16,102 bases of DNA from Syntrophorhabdaceae bacterium (GTDB taxonomy: Bacteria > Desulfobacterota > Syntrophorhabdia > Syntrophorhabdales > Syntrophorhabdaceae): the NCBI GenBank assembly GCA_026415015.1, contig JAOAHW010000178.1, positions 1 through 16,102 of the forward strand, read 5' to 3'. Shown one piece after another: positions 7,280 through 14,643 of this stretch. How positions within the stretch are numbered: position 1 is the first letter of the stretch; every line of letters starts with the position of its first letter. The position numbers and the translations under genes were made by a program. Under the pieces are notes generated by a model that saw only the letters and a list, made by a program, of their open reading frames with translations, made no database searches and was not told the DNA's origin.

Positions 7280-7510
7280 ATGAAAGAGATATTCGATATA
7301 AGCCTGCTATCACAGATTAAGGGGCTTGATAAAAAGCTCTCCATATCAAAGGAGCAGTTACAAACAAAAAGACAGATAAATACAGAGCAAAAGAACAGAC
7401 AGAATAAACAAAATGCAAAAAACCCTGAAAAAGACAGCCAGAAAAAGAAAGATATTGATATAAAGAAAAAAGAGATAAATGGTCATATATCAATAGACAT
7501 AACAGCATGA
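7280..7510 (+). CDS. small lysine-rich hypothetical protein
   Basis: This is a 76-residue ORF between cheW and flgF. I do not recognise the family. The protein starts MKEIFDISLLSQIKGL, then becomes very hydrophilic, rich in Lys, Gln, Asn and Glu through the middle (about 20-65), and ends GHISIDITA with a short beta-prone tail. There is no signal peptide, membrane segment or cysteine. The only ATG is at 7280, with AAAGGA at 7269-7274 as a plausible ribosome binding site, though that lies upstream of the start predicted for the sigma-54 promoter at 7253. Position suggests a flagellar accessory role such as a small chaperone or assembly factor, but nothing in the sequence proves that it is translated. 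It could also be the leader of a longer transcript. Confidence 0.55.
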   Translation: MKEIFDISLLSQIKGLDKKLSISKEQLQTKRQINTEQKNRQNKQNAKNPEKDSQKKKDIDIKKKEINGHISIDITA

Positions 7511-7555
7511 AAAAAATGCCTACATAGGAAAAATTTTCCCATCCCACCAAATAGA

Positions 7556-7571
7556 ATTAACATATTAACAT
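7556..7571 (+). repeat. two tandem copies of an 8-base unit upstream of flgF
   Basis: ATTAACAT occurs twice head-to-tail at 7556-7563 and 7564-7571. A near-palindrome, GGAAAAATTTTCC, sits shortly before it at 7527-7539. Both lie in the 195-base gap between the small ORF and flgF, about 120-170 bases upstream of the start predicted for the sigma-54 promoter at 7668. That is where enhancer-binding activators of sigma-54 promoters usually bind, but the stretch is AT-rich and either repeat could be chance. Confidence 0.3.
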
Positions 7572-7667
7572 ATGGATTAATATATAAAACCTTACGAGAT
7601 AGGGGTTAACTGATTCTTAATTTCTGATTATTCAAGGGACGAGCCCAAGTATAATTTATGCAATCTT

Positions 7668-7683
7668 CGGCACATTATTTGCA
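7668..7683 (+). promoter_or_regulatory. candidate sigma-54 (-24/-12) promoter for flgF operon
   Basis: CGGCAC (7668-7673), five bases ATTAT, then TTGC (7679-7682) and A. The invariant GG (7669-7670) and GC (7681-7682) are at exactly the sigma-54 spacing, and only the base before GG departs from consensus. The predicted start near 7694 leaves a short leader with GAGG at 7697-7700 ahead of the flgF ATG at 7706. Confidence 0.75.
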
Positions 7684-7705
7684 ATAATTAATATATGAGG
7701 TTACT

Positions 7706-8434
7706 ATGCTGAAGGGTATATACAGGACACTATCAGGTAAGGCAGTAACAGAGAGAAGGATGGATATGGTAGCAAACAATATAGCCAACTCTCTGACCCC
7801 TGGATATAAGACTACAAGACCAACATTCAAGGCAGTAGATGACACAGTAGATACTTCGTCTGGGGTTACATCAGAGAAACAGGTAAGCTTACATACCCTC
7901 AATTCATATATAAATTTTGCTGACGGCGTTTTAGTAGAGAGCGGAAATAGATTAGATGTGGGTATAGAGGGTGATGGTTTCTTTGTGGTATCTTTGAACG
8001 GCAAGAATATGTATACAAGAAACGGTCAATTCACACTAAATCATGAGAAGAAACTCGTTACCATGAATGGTAACCCTGTCATGGGCGAAGGCGGCGAGAT
8101 AACCATAGATGGGGCTGATGTAAGGATAGAGACAGACGGCACTATCTATGTAGACAAAAAATATACAGACAAGATTAGGATAGTAACATTCGATGATAAA
8201 ACGAGTCTTAAAAATTTTGGGAAAAGCCTTTTAATAAATATAGATGAGAAGGCAATAGAAAAGGCATCTGAAAAATTTTCGCTAAAACAAGGTTTTTATG
8301 AGGCATCTAATGTAGACCTCATAAAGGAGATGATAGAGATGATGTCCACACTCCGGGCATATGAGTCATATACAAGGGTTGACCAGTTTTTTGGCGACAT
8401 GATGAATAAATTAATAAATTTAGGAAGAATATAG
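7706..8434 (+). CDS. flgF: FlgF, flagellar proximal rod protein
   Basis: This is a rod component of the flagellar basal body, exported by the flagellar type III system and placed in the periplasmic drive shaft. The 242-residue protein has the N-terminal rod/hook motif MVANNIANSLTPGYK (21-35), the central FlgE/F/G core with VGIEGDGFFVV (85-95) and YTRNGQFTLN (103-112), and the C-terminal amphipathic helix with VDLIKEMIEMMSTLRAYES that pairs with the N-terminal helix. It is slightly short and lacks the FlgG-specific segment present in the next gene, which supports FlgF over FlgG. It is the first gene of the rod/ring operon, directly behind a sigma-54 candidate, and flgG starts ten bases after its stop. 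Confidence 0.9.
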   Translation: MLKGIYRTLSGKAVTERRMDMVANNIANSLTPGYKTTRPTFKAVDDTVDTSSGVTSEKQVSLHTLNSYINFADGVLVESGNRLDVGIEGDGFFVVSLNGKNMYTRNGQFTLNHEKKLVTMNGNPVMGEGGEITIDGADVRIETDGTIYVDKKYTDKIRIVTFDDKTSLKNFGKSLLINIDEKAIEKASEKFSLKQGFYEASNVDLIKEMIEMMSTLRAYESYTRVDQFFGDMMNKLINLGRI

Positions 8435-8444
8435 GAGGCATGAG

Positions 8445-9233
8445 ATGATAAGGGCATTATGGACTGCCGGGACAGGCATGAATGTCCAGCAGGTAAACCT
8501 GGATATTATAGCCAATAACATAGCCAATGTGAATACCAATGGCTTTAAAAGAAGCAGGGCAGATTTTCAAGACCTTATGTATCAGACCTTAAGGTTACAG
8601 GGTGTAAAAACAGGTGAAGGCAATCAAGTGCCCACAGGTATAGAGATAGGGCATGGGGCCATGCTTGCGGCAGTTCAGAAGGTCTTTATGCAGGGTGATT
8701 TTCAGGAGACCCAGAACGAACTTGACCTTGCCATTGAGGGTAATGGTTTCCTTACAGTTATAATGCCCACTGGTGACAAGGCCTATACAAGGTCAGCATC
8801 TTTAAAAAGGGACTCGGATGGAAAGATTGTTACCTCTGATGGTTATCCATTAGAGCCAAGTATCACCATCCCTAACAATGCCATATCCATTTCAATAAGG
8901 TCAAATGGCACTGTATCTGCAAAGCTGTCAAATCAGTCAGAACCCCAGCAGCTTGGTAATATAGAGCTTGCTATGTTTCCCAACCCTTCAGGATTAAAGT
9001 CAATGGGCAAGAGTCTTTATATGGAGACAGATGCAAGTGGTTCACCCATCACAGGAAAACCAGGTGAAAATGGCCTTGGCACCCTCCTCCAGGGCTTTCT
9101 TGAGATGTCCAATGTGAATGTTATGCAAGAGATGATAAATCTTATAGTTGGTCAGCGTGCCTATGAAGTCAACTCAAAGGCCATCCAAGCCGCAGATGAA
9201 ATGCTTCAGATGGCAAATAATGTAAGGAGATAG
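8445..9233 (+). CDS. flgG: FlgG, flagellar distal rod protein
   Basis: FlgG forms the distal rod that passes through the P and L rings. The 262-residue length is typical. The protein begins MIRALWTAGTGMNVQQ with the motif IIANNIANVNTNGFKRSR (21-38). It contains the FlgG-specific stretch around YQTLRLQG (46-53), known in this family to make the rod straight and rigid, and a central IEGNGFLTV (97-105). The C-terminus has SNVNVMQEMINLIVGQRAYEVN, a hallmark of FlgG. A strong ribosome binding site AGGAGG (8433-8438) overlaps the flgF stop, and flgA begins five bases after the flgG stop. Confidence 0.96.
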   Translation: MIRALWTAGTGMNVQQVNLDIIANNIANVNTNGFKRSRADFQDLMYQTLRLQGVKTGEGNQVPTGIEIGHGAMLAAVQKVFMQGDFQETQNELDLAIEGNGFLTVIMPTGDKAYTRSASLKRDSDGKIVTSDGYPLEPSITIPNNAISISIRSNGTVSAKLSNQSEPQQLGNIELAMFPNPSGLKSMGKSLYMETDASGSPITGKPGENGLGTLLQGFLEMSNVNVMQEMINLIVGQRAYEVNSKAIQAADEMLQMANNVRR

Positions 9234-9238
9234 GAAGT

Positions 9239-9997
9239 ATGACAGGCAGAAGGTCTCAAATAAAATATAACGACTTCTGTGGTGAGCGGGAGAGACCCAA
9301 CAGGCTTATTCCTGTTTTATTGTTATTTTTTATACTCACCTTGCTGTCTCCTTTAACAGGCATATGCAATGATCGGTATGCCTATCTGGAAAAAAGGATT
9401 GTAGGTTTTATAAGTGACTATTACGGTCAAAAGAATGATATACATATTAAACTGAACAGCCAGTCATCTGTATTAAGGGATGAAAGCCTGAGGCTAAAAG
9501 ACATCAATTTTGCAAAACTACCTGATTCCAACGGCAATGGTATTTGTTCCATAGAGGTAGAGGACAAAAGAAGGACTGTAAGGAATGTCCTTGTGGCATT
9601 CAAGGTTATGAACAGGAAGAAGATATATGTATTGAAAGAAAATATGAATAAAGGCGAGATAATAACAGCAGATAAGGTTACTGTCAAAGAGATTATACTC
9701 AATGAGGACAAAAGGATTTATCCATCAGATACAGAGGATGTGGTGGGAAAGCTCTTAAAGAGGGATTTAAACGCCGGGACAGCCATCACAAAAGATGTCT
9801 TAGAAGACCACTTCATAATAAAAAGGAATGATATTGTGAGTATCATCATTGAGCAAAAGAGGCTCCTGGTGAAGGCAAAAGGCAGGGCAATAGACAGAGG
9901 CAAGATCGGTGATGTCATAAGGGTCAAAAATTTGACCTCCCAGAAAGAGGTCTTAGGCAGGATAACTGGGAGTGGCACAGTAAATGTGGAGATGTAA
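9239..9997 (+). CDS. flgA: FlgA, P-ring assembly chaperone
   Basis: FlgA is a periplasmic chaperone that helps FlgI assemble into the P ring. The 252-residue protein has an unusually long positively charged N-terminal region (1-22), then a hydrophobic export segment (23-43, LIPVLLLFFILTLL). The C-terminal half (about 128-252) is the SAF-like/FlgA domain, with LKENMNKGEIITADKV, DVVGKLLKRDLNAGTAIT, and the last strands VRVKNLTSQKEVLGRITGSGTV-like in pattern. The start at 9239 is supported by AAGGAG at 9224-9229 inside the end of flgG; no other start codon precedes the hydrophobic segment. It sits directly before flgH and flgI, its client. Its end overlaps an upstream ATG of the flgH frame. Confidence 0.92.
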   Translation: MTGRRSQIKYNDFCGERERPNRLIPVLLLFFILTLLSPLTGICNDRYAYLEKRIVGFISDYYGQKNDIHIKLNSQSSVLRDESLRLKDINFAKLPDSNGNGICSIEVEDKRRTVRNVLVAFKVMNRKKIYVLKENMNKGEIITADKVTVKEIILNEDKRIYPSDTEDVVGKLLKRDLNAGTAITKDVLEDHFIIKRNDIVSIIIEQKRLLVKAKGRAIDRGKIGDVIRVKNLTSQKEVLGRITGSGTVNVEM

Positions 9998-10007
9998 TGG
10001 GGGCAAT

Positions 10008-10772
10008 ATGGTTTATTTATTTAAGACCTATGAATCATACAAAGGCTATTTGAATATTTTTGGGAAGTTATCAACTTTATTGGCAGTATCTTTGTTTTTT
10101 TTATGGGGATGTAATACTACAAACTATACAAGTCGAATAAAAGGTGAAGAGTTTTATATTGATAACTCCTTTAAGTATGTGGAGCCACAAAAAAAAGCAA
10201 TACAGAACACAACAGGGACAATCTGGCCAGGAGAGAGGGGGACAAACAATTTCTTCTCAGATGGAAGGGCAACAAGGATAGGTGATATCCTTACTATCAA
10301 GATTGTAGAATCAACAAAATCTAATGAAAAGGCAACAACGGACTTAAAGAGGACAGGGGCTAATGTAAATATTGGTATACCTAATTTCCTTGGCATGGAA
10401 TATAATCAGGGAGGTAGAGGTTTTATAAGCCCTGACAAGCTTGTGACAGCCACCACAAAAAATGATTTTAAGGGCGAGGGTGAGACCGTGAGGGATGGCT
10501 CTATTGTAGCTACCCTTTCTGCCAAGGTTGTGGAGGTAATGCCAAATGGCAATCTCGCTGTAGAGGGAAAGAGGGAGATAACCTTAAACAATGAGCGTAA
10601 GGAGATGTTGCTTCAGGGTATTGTGAGACCAAAGGATATTGCAGCGGATAATTCAGTATATTCCACACAGGTGGCAGACGCAAAGATCATACTGGCAGGT
10701 GTGGGTGTTATATCAGAGAAGCAGTCACCAGGTTGGTTTGCCAGGATACTTGATCTCTTCTGGCCTTTTTAA
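10008..10772 (+). CDS. flgH: FlgH, flagellar L-ring lipoprotein
   Basis: FlgH builds the L ring in the outer membrane around the rod. The 254-residue protein has a signal sequence ending in a lipobox-like LWGC with the lipid-modified cysteine at residue 35 (tryptophan at -2 is unusual). Family features are IWPGERGTNNFFSDGRATRIGD, leading into ILTIKIVES, and the C-terminal RPKDIAADNSVYSTQVADAKI followed by GWFARILDLFWPF. The frame is open from an ATG at 9984 overlapping flgA, but the ATG at 10008 is preferred because GGGGG at 9999-10003 precedes it and it comes after the flgA stop. The presence of this gene implies an outer membrane. Confidence 0.94.
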   Translation: MVYLFKTYESYKGYLNIFGKLSTLLAVSLFFLWGCNTTNYTSRIKGEEFYIDNSFKYVEPQKKAIQNTTGTIWPGERGTNNFFSDGRATRIGDILTIKIVESTKSNEKATTDLKRTGANVNIGIPNFLGMEYNQGGRGFISPDKLVTATTKNDFKGEGETVRDGSIVATLSAKVVEVMPNGNLAVEGKREITLNNERKEMLLQGIVRPKDIAADNSVYSTQVADAKIILAGVGVISEKQSPGWFARILDLFWPF

Positions 10773-10801
10773 CAGGGTAATGAATATAGATGAGGTATGC
10801 A

Positions 10802-11959
10802 ATGAAACCAAGATCAAAAAATATATGGTTCGCTTGTAAAGCCAAGGCTGTGACTCCTTTAGGTGCTATATTGTGTGTCATTTTATTGGCAGTCTATCTT
10901 TTGTTTCCTGTTGATTCTTATGGAGCAAGGATAAAGGAACTGGGTTATATTGATGGCGTCAGGCCAAATCAGCTCATAGGCTATGGTCTTGTAATAGGCT
11001 TAAATGGCACAGGGGACAAGGCAAATACAATATTTACCACCCAGTCGCTTGCCAATATGCTTGAGAAGATGGGTATAAGGGTTGATCCCAATGCCACAAA
11101 GGTTAAAAATATTGCAGCAGTGATGGTGACAGCAAATCTCCCACCCTTTAGTAAGGTAGGGAGCATGATAGATGTGACTGTATCGTCTATTGGAGATGCC
11201 ACAAGCCTAACAGGTGGTGTCTTGCTTATGACACCTCTGAAGGGCGCGGACGGTGAGGTATATGCTGTGGCACAGGGACCTCTTATTGTGGGCGGGTTCA
11301 GCGCAGGAGGTCAGGGTGCTACCATGCAGAAAAACCATCCCACTGCAGCAAGGATACCTAACGGTGCCACCATAGAAAGGGAGATCGGTTATGAATTTAT
11401 AAAAACAGAATCTATAATCATATCCCTTAAAACCTCTGATTTTACCACTGCCAGGAGAATTGAGGAGCGGATAAACTCGGTGTATCCAGATACCTCTCAT
11501 GCCAAAAATGGCGGTACAGTCCATGTAAAGGTGCCAGACCATATGAAGGAAAATCCTGTGAAGTTTCTTTCTATAATAGAGAATATGGATGTAAAGCCTG
11601 ATGCTGTGGCAAAGATCGTGGTTGATGAGAAGACAGGTACAATTGTAATAGGTGAGAATGTCCGTATATCAACAGTTGCCATATCCCAGGGTAATATAAG
11701 CGTAATGATAAAAGAGGATTTTAAGGTAAGCCAACCCTTACCCTTTGCACCCACAGGTGCCCAGACCGTTGTTACCCCTGATACAAAAATAAGGGCAGAG
11801 GAGGATAAAGGCAAGCTCTTTGTAGTAGAGGGTGATGTGACCATAAGAGAGCTTGTAAATGCCTTGAATGCTGTAGGTGTATCAACAAGGGAGATGATAT
11901 CAATACTCCAGACCATAAAGGCAGCAGGTGCACTCCATGCAGAGTTAGAAATTATTTAG
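10802..11959 (+). CDS. flgI: FlgI, flagellar P-ring protein
   Basis: FlgI forms the P ring in the periplasm around the distal rod, probably in association with peptidoglycan. The 385-residue protein has a basic N-terminus, a hydrophobic signal segment (about 20-36, GAILCVILLAVYLLF) and likely cleavage around SYGA (39-42). The mature part starts with the highly conserved ARIKELGYIDGVRPNQLIGYGL and GLNGTGD. Later signatures are SIGDATSLTGGVLLMTPLKG, AQGPLIVGGFSAGG, and the C-terminal TIRELVNALNAVGVSTREMISILQ. An in-frame ATG at 10790 exists, but GAGGT at 10792-10796 is best placed for the ATG at 10802. It is the last gene of the rod/ring block, and a 151-base gap follows. Confidence 0.95.
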   Translation: MKPRSKNIWFACKAKAVTPLGAILCVILLAVYLLFPVDSYGARIKELGYIDGVRPNQLIGYGLVIGLNGTGDKANTIFTTQSLANMLEKMGIRVDPNATKVKNIAAVMVTANLPPFSKVGSMIDVTVSSIGDATSLTGGVLLMTPLKGADGEVYAVAQGPLIVGGFSAGGQGATMQKNHPTAARIPNGATIEREIGYEFIKTESIIISLKTSDFTTARRIEERINSVYPDTSHAKNGGTVHVKVPDHMKENPVKFLSIIENMDVKPDAVAKIVVDEKTGTIVIGENVRISTVAISQGNISVMIKEDFKVSQPLPFAPTGAQTVVTPDTKIRAEEDKGKLFVVEGDVTIRELVNALNAVGVSTREMISILQTIKAAGALHAELEII

Positions 11960-12051
11960 AGTTTATTCGATTAAAGAGGGCAATGGATTCTAATAGTAAC
12001 ATTATAAATATAGAATGGAGAGGCAATAGCCAGAGGTTGGACTGGGTTTTT

Positions 12052-12067
12052 TGGCATGGTGTTTGCA
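12052..12067 (+). promoter_or_regulatory. candidate sigma-54 (-24/-12) promoter for flgJ-fliW block
   Basis: TGGCAT (12052-12057), GGTGT, then TTGC (12063-12066) and A, with another T before the GG. Spacing between GG (12053-12054) and GC (12065-12066) is exact. It lies in the 151-base gap after flgI, and the predicted start near 12078 gives a leader of about 33 bases containing the GAGGGGG ribosome binding site of the next gene. Confidence 0.75.
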
Positions 12068-12110
12068 TTTAATAAATTAGGTTGTAAAAAAAGTAAGAGG
12101 GGGCATAAAC

Positions 12111-12458
12111 ATGAGTGACGGAATAAAGACAGGGGCAATGATAAACCTGCAGAACCCTCCAGCCAGTTTTTATACATCCCGTATATTAAAAAACCATGGT
12201 CAGAAAGACGAATCGAATATAGAAAAGGTGGCACAGGATTTTGAATCATTTCTTATATATACCATGCTTAAAGAGATGGAGAAGACTGTGTCTTCATCAG
12301 GCAAGAGTTTTATGAAGCAGACCTATATGTCTGTTATGTATGAAAAGTTAGGGGATTACATTGCAAAAAAAGGTATAGGTATAAAAGATATGGTTGCAGA
12401 ACATATGAAAAAAAATATTAAAGTTTTGAAAGAAATGGGCGATAATAATGGTAAGTAA
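12111..12458 (+). CDS. flgJ: FlgJ N-terminal-domain rod-binding protein (no muramidase domain)
   Basis: This 115-residue protein corresponds to the rod-cap (Rod-binding) N-terminal domain of FlgJ. The diagnostic part is KVAQDFESFLIYTMLKEMEKTV (about 42-63), then a run resembling MYEKLGDYIAKKGIGIKDMV (about 79-99). The C-terminal peptidoglycan hydrolase domain of enteric FlgJ (about 180 more residues) is absent: the stop at 12456-12458 is followed by the flgM ribosome binding site, so this is a natural single-domain form, as known outside the beta/gamma-proteobacteria. A separate enzyme must open the peptidoglycan. The ATG at 12111 has GAGGGGG at 12097-12103. It is the first gene behind the third sigma-54 candidate. 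Confidence 0.88.
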   Translation: MSDGIKTGAMINLQNPPASFYTSRILKNHGQKDESNIEKVAQDFESFLIYTMLKEMEKTVSSSGKSFMKQTYMSVMYEKLGDYIAKKGIGIKDMVAEHMKKNIKVLKEMGDNNGK

Positions 12459-12473
12459 AGAAGGAGGACTACC

Positions 12474-12779
12474 ATGAAGATAACAAACACAAATCAGTCC
12501 AATGCCCTTGAAACCATTATTAAGTCCACAGAGAATAAGCCTGCGAGAGGAACAGCAAAAGATGCAAAAACAGAAAAGGATATAACAGACAGGGTGGAGC
12601 TTTCAAAGAAGAGTCAGGAAGTAGAAAAGCTTGTCCAGAAGACAAAGGCGATCCCAGATATTAGGCAGGATAAGGTGGAGAAGATCAAAGAGGCAATAAA
12701 ATCAGAGACCTATAATGTAAGGGGCGAGCTTGTGGCAAAAAGCCTGCTAAAGAGTAATATCCTGGATGAGATTCTTTGA
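12474..12779 (+). CDS. flgM: FlgM, anti-sigma-28 factor
   Basis: FlgM binds sigma-28 (FliA) and blocks late flagellar transcription until it is exported through the completed hook-basal body. The 101-residue length is typical. The N-terminus is polar and probably disordered. The conserved part begins DRVELSKKSQEVEKL (39-53) and continues PDIRQDKVEKIKEAIKSETY then NVRGELVAKSLL (about 61-92), the sigma-binding C-terminal region. The ribosome binding site AAGGAGG (12461-12467) is strong. It lies between flgJ and flgN in a block behind a sigma-54 candidate and I saw no sigma-28 promoter directly ahead of it, so first-round FlgM is probably made at the middle stage. Confidence 0.93.
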   Translation: MKITNTNQSNALETIIKSTENKPARGTAKDAKTEKDITDRVELSKKSQEVEKLVQKTKAIPDIRQDKVEKIKEAIKSETYNVRGELVAKSLLKSNILDEIL

Positions 12780-12793
12780 TTAAAAAGGGTATC

Positions 12794-13219
12794 ATGGAGC
12801 ATATTTTATTTGAGATAGCCAGAAAAGAGTTGAACATCCTCAAGGATTTTCACAAGACATTAAAAGAAGAGAGGGATGCTATTATTTCATTTTCCATTGA
12901 CGGTATAATAAGGGAGAATAATAAAAAAGAAGAACTTTTAAAAAAAATTGAGTTTCTTGAAGCTGAAAAGGAGAAACTCATAAAAGAGACCGCTGAACCT
13001 GAAAGGATACTCAGTGACAGTAGATGGATTGATATATCAAGGCAGATAAAGTCAATCATGAACGAGATAAATATCTCCCTTGGAAAAAATATAAATCTTT
13101 TATCGTTTTCTGTAGAGCACGTTAAGAACTCCATAGATAACATAGTTAATTTTGTCAATAAGGCCTCCTATAACAACAAAAAGGCAAGGCTCTCAGTCTT
13201 TCCTGCAAGAGAGATATAG
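12794..13219 (+). CDS. flgN: FlgN-family export chaperone for FlgK/FlgL
   Basis: FlgN is the cytoplasmic chaperone that delivers hook-filament junction proteins FlgK and FlgL to the flagellar export gate. The 141-residue protein is almost entirely helical, with coiled-coil-like stretches: LNILKDFHKTLKEERDAI, then a segment of about 45 residues rich in Lys and Glu, and a final long helix with SLGKNINLLSF. This matches the FlgN pattern, although sequence conservation in the family is low. A TTG at 12776 opens the frame earlier, but the ATG at 12794 with AAGGG at 12785-12789 is the better start, just after the flgM stop. Its place directly before flgK and flgL, its clients, is the strongest support. 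Confidence 0.85.
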   Translation: MEHILFEIARKELNILKDFHKTLKEERDAIISFSIDGIIRENNKKEELLKKIEFLEAEKEKLIKETAEPERILSDSRWIDISRQIKSIMNEINISLGKNINLLSFSVEHVKNSIDNIVNFVNKASYNNKKARLSVFPAREI

Positions 13220-13221
13220 AT

Positions 13222-14643
13222 ATGAGTATCTCATCTATACTAAACATTGCCAAAAATGCCCTTTCAGCAAACCAGATAGCAGTCCAGGTGACATCCCACA
13301 ATATATCCAATGTAAATACAAAGGGTTATGCAAGGCAGACACCTGTTTTTGAAGAAGAGTCAGCATCCTCTGTGGGCGGTATACTTATTGGAAATGGTGT
13401 AAAGGTTGACAGCGTCATAAGGTATTATGACAGATATATTGAAAAACAGCTTGCCGGTAAAAACAATGAACTCCAGGAACAAACCATTTATAGTCAGTAT
13501 TTTGAGAGGATAGAGGGCATACTCAATGAAGATAGCACAAAACTCACATCAAGCATAACAGCATTTTTTAATGCCTGGCAGGAACTCTCAGCAGACCCTG
13601 AAAGCACTGCAGTACGTGAGGGCATACTGGCTGCTGCCACAAACATGAGTCGTTCGATAAATAATATATATAATGGACTCAAGGGTATCCAGATTGAACT
13701 TAACAATAAACTTAAACTGGAGATAGATGACATAAATACTATCACATCTGCCATTGCAGACTTAAACAATATGATATATAAGAGGTCAGGCTTAACAAGT
13801 GAGGCAAATGATTATCTAAACAGGAGGACAGAATATATAAAGGAGCTATCTGGCAAACTCGACATCACCTACTTTGAGGACGATTTTGGCAGGGTCACAA
13901 TACTCACCTCAAAGGGAAAGCCCCTTGTGGATGGAGGTCAATCCTGGCAGCTTACAGTAACAGATAATGAGGATACAGGTTTCTATAATTTGGGTTGGAA
14001 GGACCCATCTGGAAATATAACTGATATAACAAATAACATAACTGGTGGCAGGGTTCGTGGCCTCATTGAGATGCGAGATGGTCAGATAAATGACTTTATT
14101 TATAGTATGGACGAGCTTGCCAGGGCAATCATAGAAGAGGTAAATACTATCCATAAAAAAGGATATACTCTAAACCACAATACATCGAGCACAGACCCTG
14201 ACAATATAGCATTTTTCAACGAGATAACAGGCAATTACTCAAAGGATATGGCTGTATCAGATAAGGTTAAGGCAGATATAAAAAATATAGCTGCTGCATC
14301 AAAGATAGATTCCACATCAGGAAAACCTATAGGCAATGGAATAGCCCTTAATATTGCCTCTTTAATAGACCAGAATATCCTTGAGGGTGGCAAATCCAAT
14401 ATTGTTGATTTTACATCATCTATTACAAACAGGGTTGGGCAGCTATCAAAGAGTGCTAAGAATTTTTTGGAATACAGTGAAGATACCATGCAGATTATGG
14501 AGAAACAGAGAGAGAGCGTTTCAGGTGTCTCCCTTGATGAGGAGATGGCAAATCTTATAAAGTTTCAATATGCCTTTCAGGCAGCATCGAGGCTCTTTAC
14601 AGTGGCAGATGAGCTATTCCAGAGTATTTTAGAGGCTGTATAA
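13222..14643 (+). CDS. flgK: FlgK, hook-filament junction protein 1 (HAP1)
   Basis: FlgK is the first junction protein between hook and filament, secreted by the flagellar export system. The 473-residue protein has the conserved N-terminal helix and motif HNISNVNTKGYARQ (27-40), a long helical D1 segment containing FFNAWQELSADPESTAVRE (a strong HAP1 signature), and the C-terminal GVSLDEEMANLIKFQYAFQAASR followed by a final amphipathic helix. It is shorter than enteric FlgK (about 550) mainly in the variable middle domain. The start is two bases after the flgN stop, with only a weak purine-rich site (AGAGAGA near 13208) upstream, so translation is probably coupled to flgN. Its stop shares one base with the flgL start. 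Confidence 0.95.
   Translation: MSISSILNIAKNALSANQIAVQVTSHNISNVNTKGYARQTPVFEEESASSVGGILIGNGVKVDSVIRYYDRYIEKQLAGKNNELQEQTIYSQYFERIEGILNEDSTKLTSSITAFFNAWQELSADPESTAVREGILAAATNMSRSINNIYNGLKGIQIELNNKLKLEIDDINTITSAIADLNNMIYKRSGLTSEANDYLNRRTEYIKELSGKLDITYFEDDFGRVTILTSKGKPLVDGGQSWQLTVTDNEDTGFYNLGWKDPSGNITDITNNITGGRVRGLIEMRDGQINDFIYSMDELARAIIEEVNTIHKKGYTLNHNTSSTDPDNIAFFNEITGNYSKDMAVSDKVKADIKNIAAASKIDSTSGKPIGNGIALNIASLIDQNILEGGKSNIVDFTSSITNRVGQLSKSAKNFLEYSEDTMQIMEKQRESVSGVSLDEEMANLIKFQYAFQAASRLFTVADELFQSILEAV

Noticed and set aside
9972..9987. TGGCAC near the end of flgA as another possible -24 element
   Set aside because: No TTGC lies at the required distance downstream, and the site is within coding sequence.
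11985..12015. ATTCTA and TAGAAT inverted repeat in the flgI-flgJ gap
   Set aside because: A six-base arm with a 19-base AT-rich loop is expected by chance in this composition.
12030..12052. CCAG/CTGG hairpin followed by a T6 run after flgI, resembling a terminator
   Set aside because: The stem is only four pairs with an eight-base loop, and the T run merges with the -24 element of the sigma-54 candidate. It is too weak to call.
13152..13352. 66-residue plus-strand frame across flgN and flgK, with several cysteines
   Set aside because: It is out of frame with two confidently identified genes and overlaps the conserved flgK start. The cysteine spacing looks incidental.
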